DNA of 64,000 bases from Henckelia pumila (Eukaryota; Streptophyta; Magnoliopsida; Lamiales; Gesneriaceae), in NCBI RefSeq assembly GCF_033568475.1, contig NC_133120.1:91778151-91842150 (forward strand), in the 5' to 3' direction. The notes under the pieces are model-generated. The model was not told the DNA's origin, did not search any database, and saw nothing but the letters and a program-made list of their open reading frames with translations. The stretch's first letter is position 1, and each line of letters begins with the position of its first letter. Made by a program: the position numbers and the translations under genes. Shown one piece after another: positions 57,024-64,000 of this stretch.

Positions 57024-59150
57024 ATGAAATCGCTCTCATTAATACACAGAATCACTCATCGTCTCGCGTTATCAAAATCACGCCCTCATTTCACAACCTT
57101 TGCTCCTGAATCGATCCATCACAATCTTGAAGTTCATCCACCACTGTCTTCTATCGAGTCATTCTCGAAAAATCCATTCTTTTGTCTGTTAAATCTGTGC
57201 AGAAGCCTCTCTTCTCTCAGAAAAATTCACGCTCTTTTGATTGTCAGCGGAGAAGCGTATGACCCTTTACTAAAAACCAAGTTGCTCGGTCTCTACGGTT
57301 TGTTTGGGCATGTTAAGAACGCCCGCCATTTGTTTGATGAAATACCGGACCCAGATTTTGTATCTTGTAAAGCGATGATGCGGTGGTATTTTATCAATGA
57401 TATGTACGATGAGATTATTGGGTTTTATAGATTTATAAGAAGAAGGTTTTTGGTGGTTGATGACATCGTTTTTTCTATTGTCTTGAAAGCGTGTAGGGAA
57501 TTGAGGGATTTCACCGAAGGGAGGAAGTTGCATGGTTATATTATTCAGATGGGGAGCCCTGATAGCTTTGTGTTGACTGGTCTTGTTGATATGTATGCTA
57601 AGTGTGGTCAAATTGACATTGCTTGCAAGGTTTTTGAAAGAATTTGGGATAGGAATGTGGTCTGTTGGACATCGATGATTGTAGGGTATGTGCAGAACAA
57701 TTGTGCTAATGAAGGGCTTCTTTTGTTTAATCGTATGAGGAATCACCTCGTTGAAGGAAATGGTTACACTTTAGGTAGTGTAGTGACGGCATGTGCGAAA
57801 TTGGGGGCGTTGCATCAGGGAAAGTGGGTCCACGGATTTGTCATAAAGAACTGTATCGAACTGAGTTCCTGCTTGGTAACTTCTCTCCTACATATGTATG
57901 TCAGATGCGGGGCAGTTAGTGACGCTCGTTTGATTTTTGATGAATGTTCTACTATCGATCTTGTTGCATGGACGGCAATGATAGTAGGTTATGCTCAAAC
58001 TGGCTATGCTCACGAAGCATTGGTGTTGTTCACAAACAAGAAATGGCTGGACATGTCTCCCAGTTCATTCACATTGGCTAGCGTTCTTTCAGCTTGTGGA
58101 CAGTTGGGCAATTTTAATTTGGGTTCATCAGTTCATGGTCTAGGGATTAAGATGGGGATGGATGATGTTAATGTGATGAATGCTCTAGCTGACATGTATG
58201 CCAAGTGTTGTAGGATGCAAGAAGCCGTTTATCTATTTAACTCTATGGTAGACAAGGACGTCGTTTCTTGGAACTCGATTATTGGTGGATACTCCACAAA
58301 TAACTATGGTTATGAAGCTCTGAGATTATTTAATAGAATGAGATCCACTGCCCTTCAGCCTGATCCCATGACCATAGTCGCTGTCCTCTCTGCCTGTCCT
58401 TCTTTAGGACACATTAGATTTGGTTCTTCACTCCATGCTTACTCCATCAAACAAGGGATTTTGGCATCTAATAATGTTTATGTTGGCACCGCTCTTCTTG
58501 AGTTGTATGCCAAATCCGGTGATGCAAAATTAGCACAACATGTTTTTGACGAGATGACAATCAAGAATGCGGTAACATGGGGTGCGATGATTGGGGGTTA
58601 CGGAAAACAGGGGGACTTGAATAAGTGTATTGAACTTTTCGGTGATATGACAAAACATTTGGAGCCAACAGGAGTAATTTTCACCACAATGTTATCCGCT
58701 TGTAGCCACTCGGGCATGATTAGAGAGGGGTGGAGATGTTTTGACTCAATGTGTCGGGTATACAATTTCACACCCTCGATGGAACACTATGTATCCATGG
58801 TTGACCTATTAGCTCGTTCTGGAAGGCTTGAGGAAGCCTTGGAATTCATCGAGAAGATGCCAATCCAGCCCGATACCACTGTTTTTGGGGCCTTCCTTCA
58901 TGGATGCAGTGTTCACTCCAGATTCGACTTGGGAGATTTGGCTGTAAAGAATATGCTGAAAATGAATCCTCGTGATGCACCTCATCACGTGCTTTTGTCT
59001 AACTTATATGCTTCTAAAGGAAGATGGAGCGAGGCTAGTCAACTTAGAAGTTCAATGAAGAAAAGGGGTTTGAGGAAGTCACCTGGATATAGTCAGGTGG
59101 GCTTGCATATCGATGAAATATATTCTCAAAAGATGGCTTCATTTGGTTAA
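57024..59150 (+). CDS. PLS-class pentatricopeptide repeat protein, At2g03380-like, 708 aa
   Basis: A single intronless open frame, typical of plant PPR genes. A basic, Ser/Leu-rich N-terminus (MKSLSLIHRITHRLALSKSR) fits organelle import. From about residue 70 to 600 it is tandem 31-36-residue repeats with PLS hallmarks such as LVDMYAKCGQIDIACKVFE, NVVCWTSMIVGYVQN and DVVSWNSIIGGYSTN. The end carries an E-type extension (AFLHGCSVHSRFDLGDLA, HHVLLSNLYASKGRWSEAS) and stops before any DYW deaminase. PPR-E proteins bind specific RNA in mitochondria or plastids, often for C-to-U editing, with a partner supplying the deaminase. Order and wording of motifs match my memory of Arabidopsis At2g03380 (predicted mitochondrial). 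The start is the first ATG of the frame; the target RNA is unknown. Confidence 0.9.
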   Translation: MKSLSLIHRITHRLALSKSRPHFTTFAPESIHHNLEVHPPLSSIESFSKNPFFCLLNLCRSLSSLRKIHALLIVSGEAYDPLLKTKLLGLYGLFGHVKNARHLFDEIPDPDFVSCKAMMRWYFINDMYDEIIGFYRFIRRRFLVVDDIVFSIVLKACRELRDFTEGRKLHGYIIQMGSPDSFVLTGLVDMYAKCGQIDIACKVFERIWDRNVVCWTSMIVGYVQNNCANEGLLLFNRMRNHLVEGNGYTLGSVVTACAKLGALHQGKWVHGFVIKNCIELSSCLVTSLLHMYVRCGAVSDARLIFDECSTIDLVAWTAMIVGYAQTGYAHEALVLFTNKKWLDMSPSSFTLASVLSACGQLGNFNLGSSVHGLGIKMGMDDVNVMNALADMYAKCCRMQEAVYLFNSMVDKDVVSWNSIIGGYSTNNYGYEALRLFNRMRSTALQPDPMTIVAVLSACPSLGHIRFGSSLHAYSIKQGILASNNVYVGTALLELYAKSGDAKLAQHVFDEMTIKNAVTWGAMIGGYGKQGDLNKCIELFGDMTKHLEPTGVIFTTMLSACSHSGMIREGWRCFDSMCRVYNFTPSMEHYVSMVDLLARSGRLEEALEFIEKMPIQPDTTVFGAFLHGCSVHSRFDLGDLAVKNMLKMNPRDAPHHVLLSNLYASKGRWSEASQLRSSMKKRGLRKSPGYSQVGLHIDEIYSQKMASFG

Positions 59151-60311
59151 AAGCGCAACGCATTATGCAAGCATTGGTTTTTGCCTTGTTGCATGTAACG
59201 ACTGTCACGCTTACTTCTGCGACTAAAATGCTCGAGGTGGCAGTAGCGAGGAGATCTTTTTGGTGCTGATACGAATGCAAGTACCATGTGGAGGAGCCGA
59301 TGGTATATTGAGTATTTGAAGTGGACGGAATCTTGTTCTTGGAATCACTGCCAGATGACTTGTATGCAGAATCATGGAGGCCGTAGCTGAAGGTGCTTTA
59401 ATATGGTGAACTGAAATACAGGTGAAAACATAGTTAAAATTTGAAGAATTGAATTGTTGGGATATATATATCCTTGAAAGTGATATCTTGAAGTAAGTAC
59501 ACACCAAACCATTATCATTTACTGTACAAGTGGTACACAAAATGTAGATACTTTTGGTAAACTTTGTTATTGTTCCAAAGAGGCAACCGAGAAACTACCA
59601 TTTCTTGTTGGAATGCGTTATGCTGATACAGTGTGTCCGAACGAATGACCATGAAAAGTTGTAAATTACTTGGATTTTTTAAACTTTATATTATCAAATC
59701 TACATCTTCCACATAAATTGGACTCTTTTAATAATAATTTGGGGATCTCGTTGAAATAACCAGCCCTTTAACGTCAAAGTCAAAAAAAGAAGAGAAAAAA
59801 GGTGACGAATGGGATGCCCCACGCACGTGATTGAGGTGGGGCTTTCGACACGCGTGAGTTGACATTGATATTTGCTGGCCATTACCCCAAATACAATCCA
59901 ATTGCGATCCAGATCTCCCTCTCTTTCTTTTTTTCTTCTTTCTTTTTTTTCCTTTCTATTTTAATTTATTGCGTCAATGCTTTAACACCAACTACACATG
60001 GACAAATTGCGTACGAATAAACTTCGAGTTAACGATAACTTTGTAAGTTGTAACACACATAATTATATATTATTATAAGAAAGGAAATAAATCTTTGCAT
60101 AAGACAGCATGCTTAAAAGTAGAAATTTGAAATATTAAAATAACATAGCATTTGTATTTAAAAAAAAGGAAAGCAATGGGGGGGATATTTATGGCGAACT
60201 TTAACAACTTTCTTGGATCTGTTGAAATAACTGTTAATTCGAATATCGATCTGAACAAATCGAACCCCTAGCCTATCCATTTGGCCACACCCACAAAACA
60301 AAATAATAGTA
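59151..60311. other. Spacer between the PPR gene and the phytocyanin-like gene
   Basis: The first 400-500 bases after the PPR stop are less AT-rich and likely 3' UTR. A CT-rich tract (59910-59955) lies upstream of the next gene. No further gene seen. Confidence 0.5.
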
Positions 60312-60926
60312 ATGGCCACCTCATCTTCCCTTATCCTCCAGCTCGCCGCCGCCTTGCTCTGCCTCCTCCAGCTCCTCCCTTCCGCCGCAGCAACGGACCA
60401 CATCGTCGGCGCCAACAAGGGCTGGAACCCTGGCGTCAACTATACTCTTTGGGCAGACAACCAAACGTTCTACGTTGGCGACCTCATTTGTAAATTAAAC
60501 ACCATTTTTATTTCTCTCTCTCTCGATGATTTTGAGCTATCTGAAGAATTTTGAACTCATTTCTAGCTGTGTTCCTCTGTAGCATTTAGGTACCAGAAAA
60601 CTCAGTACAATGTGTTTGAAGTGAACCAGACAGGGTACGACAACTGCACCATCGACAGCGCGACGGGGAACTGGAGCAGCGGGAAGGACTTCATCCTTCT
60701 CGACGAGGCGAAGAGGTACTATTTCATTTGCGGGACTGGGGGATGCTTCAGCGGCATGAAGGTCACCGTGCTCGTCCAAGCGCTTCCGCCGCCTCCGACA
60801 GCTGCCTTGGCTGGTGGCCCTAAGGGTTCTTCTGCTCCGGCGACGGCGCTTGTTGGTGGATGGGACTTGATTTCAGCTGTTTTGAGTGCTCTGTTCACGG
60901 CATGGTTTGGATTTGGGCTGTTCTAG
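60312..60926 (+). CDS. Early nodulin-like / lamin-like phytocyanin, GPI-anchor type, 173 aa
   Basis: Two exons, 60312-60489 and 60583-60926 (522 nt; intron 93 bp at the position typical of phytocyanins). Signal peptide about 1-27 (LILQLAAALLCLLQLLPSAA), plastocyanin-like domain 28-126 (DHIVGANKGWNPGVNYTLW, FYVGDLISFRYQ, NVFEVNQTGYDNC, GKDFILLD, RYYFICGTGGCFSGMKVTV), a Pro/Ala-rich linker, and a hydrophobic C-terminus (WDLISAVLSALFTAWFGFGL) fitting a GPI signal. So it is probably on the outer face of the plasma membrane. The copper histidines are absent: Tyr68 stands where the first His is expected and the GHC motif is GGC. Cys81 and Cys114 can form the structural disulfide. This marks it as ENODL17/18-like rather than a blue copper protein. 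Confidence 0.9.
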
Positions 60927-61197
60927 CTAGCGGTGCTCCGGCGGTGGCGGATCGGAGGCTGATCGAGTGATTGCTTTTAAATATTCTTTTCTTTTCTTTC
61001 TTTTTTTCCATTAGTTTTTTCGTTTCTGTTTTTCAAGTTTACAAGTCTGCTTCATTTTCTCACTTCATTCATTGTTTAAATTTAAGATACGTTTTTATTT
61101 AAAAATTTTATTCGTACAAATAGCTCTATTCACTCGGAACTCGAGTCACGTTGTTGAAATTTTCACTTAATATATCGTAATCTTAATACAATTTAAA
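60927..61197. other. 3' region of the phytocyanin-like gene
   Basis: CT/T-rich 3' UTR-like sequence (60985-61030), then AT-rich spacer. Nothing else seen. Confidence 0.45.
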
Positions 61198-61636
61198 GGC
61201 ATAGTTTGGTAATATGATAAGATAGTGATTAATAAATTATCTTATTTTATTTCATGCTTGGTATATTTTTAAAAAATTCATGATAAGTCAATGGGCCCTT
61301 GATAAATGCTTGGTACATTTTTTAAAAACTCATAAATGCTTTGACAAGGGGACTATGTATTCCTTTCATTTGGTGTGATAAATTTAATACAACTAAAAAA
61401 ATACTACAAGACATGTACCCTCCACATATAAAAACATCTAAACTCTAAACACGCCTCATTCTCCTCCACATTACGGTAGGGTTAATTTTGTCATTAAAAT
61501 CGAATATATAAATTTAATCACTCTTATTAAAATCATACCAAACATTCACTATGGTATCCTATCATTTTACTTATCCTTAATTTATTCTTATATTATATAT
61601 CATATACTTATCATATCCTATGTATCAAACTATGCC
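61198..61636. mobile_element. MITE-like element with GGCATAGTTTGGTA termini
   Basis: The left end GGCATAGTTTGGTAATATGATA and the right end in reverse complement GGCATAGTTTGATACATAGG form inverted repeats about 439 bp apart. The interior has paired TATGATA/TATCATA motifs. The terminus resembles Tourist/PIF-Harbinger MITEs, but no 3-bp target duplication could be assigned, so the superfamily is uncertain. Confidence 0.6.
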
Positions 61637-62445
61637 CCAGTTTATAGATTGAAATCCATAAAATTATAATTAATTTATTTGAGAGCCACCGTCTCCACTT
61701 AATCTATTGTTTATGTTACTATCTTATTAATTTGCAGCAAACGAAAAATATAAAAAAAGAGACTATTTTAAAGCATTAAGTTATATTTTATCCATCTATA
61801 TGGCTGGATTGCATATATTACTTGTAGATTTGAATTTTGACTTATATTATGCGTAGGTATTCGGTGTGGGTGATGTTGGATGATAGATAATATTATAGCT
61901 GGAGAGCATGTTATTTTTTGTGTTGGCTGCATATTGGAAGAATAATGAAATGCGATATTAAGACTATAAATTATAATATTTAGATTATAGGACAAAATGG
62001 ATGTTAGGTCATACAATTGCCAAATTTTAGTGAAGATGTGATAAATAAGAAAGAAAGTTCAAACAAAATGTTGAAAATTTTCGAACCATTTTCGAGGATT
62101 TGGGTATAGTACAACGTTATAATAGTTAGAAAACTAACGATAGTACTTAAAATAATTAAACATCAAATAGTCAAAACAAGATTATTACTAGTTGTTAACA
62201 ATTTTATAAAATAATCATTTCCACAAGTTCTTAATTTCAATACAAGTTTTCGATAATTTATGTATTAACTGATCTAACTCCCAAAAATATCATCTAAAAG
62301 AACAAAATACAGCAAAAAATATTGACAATTGCAATGCAGTAGCTGTACAAGCACATAGAATATGTACAAGACTGCTAGCTTTTATAAAACTACATCATAT
62401 ATATTTAACTCACATAATTATATTTTAGCGTTACACTTTCAATAG
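61637..62445. other. 3' region of the receptor-kinase gene and spacer
   Basis: AT-rich, no gene. The 200-300 bases left of 62446 should be the 3' UTR of the minus-strand kinase. Confidence 0.5.
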
Positions 62446-64000
62446 CTAATATTCTTGATTTCCCTTTTGTTTCTTCCTTGATCTGCTAAAAGACTTGGAA
62501 GGAGGAGAAGGTGAGAACGCAAAGGGGAGCAATGGTAGTTCCATCTCCCCTTTCAATATCTTGACGAGGTCCCCAATATCCGGTCTCAACTCGGGCATTT
62601 TCTGCAAACAAGCAAGTGCCAAGTTGATGCACAACCTTGCTTGATTCTTATCATATTCATCTCTCATTCTTTCATCCACGAGCTCTAGCACATTCCCACT
62701 GTGAGCTAAATGCCTGCACCAACTTATTAGGTTTGCTTTCTCGAGCTTCATAGGCGATGGAAGCACGTGCAAAGGCCTTCTACCAGATATCACAACAAGG
62801 ATCAGGACGCCTAAGCTGTAAATATCTGCCTTTTCCATCAAGTATCCACATCCACCATACTCCGGTGCTACATAGCACAATGTACCTCTCATGCTCGTCG
62901 TGCTGCTTAACTCCCGACTAAAAAGGTCTCCGCTCCACATGTCACTCCGAACAGAAGGGGAATTCGTCTTTCTCCAACCCTTTCTGAAGCTAAACTCCTT
63001 TTTCGATTCATAAGTATTGTTGTTGTTTTGGTGAAACTTTCTCTTTCTGAATTGTATGTGTTTTGCCAAACCGAAATGAGGTACTTTGAACGTTTTCTTG
63101 ATCAGATCAAGCTTCTTTGATTTGTCACTCTTCTTCCTGAGTTCATCCAAGTGCTCTTCTCTCCACCATTCGTGCATCTTTCGGTGCTTCTTGATGCGCA
63201 CTTTCCACCTTTTCGACCCCTCCCTGTCAACGACACCATTAAGAGATTCAAGCCTATGTTCTCGGACCTCAGTCTCCTTCACTCCCTCACATGTATCCAA
63301 CTTTGTAGAGTTATCCAAGTTGATTTTCTCTCCGTCACCTCCCTTTTCTTCATCCCAACCGGTATTAGTCGAGTGACATATTTGACTCCCTATCCACTCC
63401 ATCACATAATCTTTACTACACAATTCACCATCCCCATCCTGCCTCCACCACCAGTCCTTTCCCCATTGTTTGACACCCTCGTTACTGCAATTATTATCAT
63501 CATCAACCAAAGCAACACTCAAATTCAACTCCTTACTATGATCAATACTACTCAATTCATCATCATAAGGCCCGAACATATTCCAATCATCCCCACCGTT
63601 TTCTAAATTTGACAACCCCTTCCCCTTCAAATTTCCACACTTGTCATCAATCCCATCACCAAGATTACAGTTAAAATTTAAAGAGTTAATTGTCAATCCT
63701 AATCCCATCACATTATGATAAACTTTACAAGTATTTTTAGAAGAAGTAGATGCTTGTAAGGCTAAAGCAAAATCTACCTCATCGTTTTCATGGCTTTCCA
63801 CTGGTGTCCCAATGGCTCCACCTACTCCACTGGCATTCGAGTTAACCGAAAATTCTTGACTCTTCCACAATTCTTGGCTTCTCCCCAAGTCTTGGCTAAA
63901 CAAATCAACCCCAAATTTAGCCTCAAGCTTCAGTCTTGAAAGCCCGAAATCCGAAATCTTGGCTCTAAACTCCGAATCAAGCAGTACATTGCTTGGCTTC
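62446..64000 (-). CDS. Receptor-like protein kinase, At1g80870-like (C-terminal part; 5' end beyond the window)
   Basis: Open on the minus strand from the right edge of the window to a stop at 62446. At the edge it reads KPSNVLLDSEFRAKISDFGL, i.e. kinase subdomains VIb-VII, so the gene continues beyond 64000 and the ATG at 63903 is internal. After the DFG motif comes an unusual stretch of about 345 residues before GTLCYVAPEY, where about 25 are normal. It is acidic and Asn/Asp-rich at first, then contains basic RWKVRIKKHRKMHEWWREEH. Subdomains VIII-XI follow (DIYSLGVLILVVISGRRPL, ARLCINLALACLQKMPELRP) and a Ser/Lys-rich tail. This architecture matches putative receptor kinase At1g80870 as I remember it. 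No intron in the visible part. Ligand and role unknown. Confidence 0.88.
   Translation of the reverse strand, partial: KPSNVLLDSEFRAKISDFGLSRLKLEAKFGVDLFSQDLGRSQELWKSQEFSVNSNASGVGGAIGTPVESHENDEVDFALALQASTSSKNTCKVYHNVMGLGLTINSLNFNCNLGDGIDDKCGNLKGKGLSNLENGGDDWNMFGPYDDELSSIDHSKELNLSVALVDDDNNCSNEGVKQWGKDWWWRQDGDGELCSKDYVMEWIGSQICHSTNTGWDEEKGGDGEKINLDNSTKLDTCEGVKETEVREHRLESLNGVVDREGSKRWKVRIKKHRKMHEWWREEHLDELRKKSDKSKKLDLIKKTFKVPHFGLAKHIQFRKRKFHQNNNNTYESKKEFSFRKGWRKTNSPSVRSDMWSGDLFSRELSSTTSMRGTLCYVAPEYGGCGYLMEKADIYSLGVLILVVISGRRPLHVLPSPMKLEKANLISWCRHLAHSGNVLELVDERMRDEYDKNQARLCINLALACLQKMPELRPDIGDLVKILKGEMELPLLPFAFSPSPPSKSFSRSRKKQKGNQEY

Noticed and set aside
57270-57746. 158-codon minus-strand open frame
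   Set aside because: Lies fully inside the PPR coding sequence on the other strand and has a random-looking composition.
63151-63606. Plus-strand open frames within the receptor-kinase gene
   Set aside because: Shadows of the minus-strand kinase; their proline- and serine-rich composition comes from the antisense of acidic codons.
1-64000. CRISPR array or bacterial-type operon
   Set aside because: No regularly spaced repeats with unique spacers. Tandem repeats here are contiguous (61 and 72 bp), and the genes have plant introns.

Overview
This is a stretch of nuclear DNA from a flowering plant. The evidence is AT-rich spacers, GT-AG introns, plant-only gene families (a WRINKLED-type AP2 factor, a PPR protein, a chloroplast J8 chaperone, a phytocyanin-like protein), an Au-type SINE and chromovirus-type LTR retrotransposons. 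A degenerate repeat of the 'GTGAGACGGTCTCACGG' type suggests a eudicot, perhaps an asterid. The species cannot be fixed from the window.

Layout: (1) 1-13958 is a nest of two Ty3/gypsy fossils. A Tekay/Del-like element with about 2.54 kb LTRs (its left end is outside the window) sits inside the 5' LTR of a second gypsy element with 1.27 kb LTRs. (2) 13.9-17.1 kb is gene-free and holds an Au-type SINE and a 620-bp hAT MITE, both with target-site duplications. (3) 17.1-64 kb is the gene-bearing part: a 20-exon STE20/FRAY-type kinase (-), a ketopantoate-reductase-like Rossmann protein (-), a TUBBY-LIKE PROTEIN 8 type gene (+), a WRI4-like double-AP2 factor with a 9-nt microexon (-), a small secreted-peptide candidate (+), 20S proteasome beta-7/PBG1 (-), chloroplast DnaJ J8 (+), an At2g03380-like PPR protein (+), an early-nodulin-like (lamin-like) phytocyanin (+), and the C-terminal half of an At1g80870-like receptor kinase (-) that runs off the right edge.

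Exon models were built by hand from splice sites and reading phase. For the seven spliced genes with recognised relatives the summed exon lengths are whole codons and give proteins of about the expected family size: 680, 302, 413, 355, 236, 153 and 173 residues. The PPR gene is a single open frame of 708 residues.

The genes form no operon or single pathway. Several (FRAY-type kinase, WRI4, J8, At1g80870-type kinase) have Arabidopsis counterparts that, from memory, lie near the end of chromosome 1, so the window may preserve a piece of ancestral gene order. The most novel items are the unrecognised 67-residue secreted peptide gene, the roughly 320-residue insert in the receptor-kinase activation segment, an in-frame duplicated splice donor in the proteasome gene, and a varied set of MITEs with clean target-site duplications.
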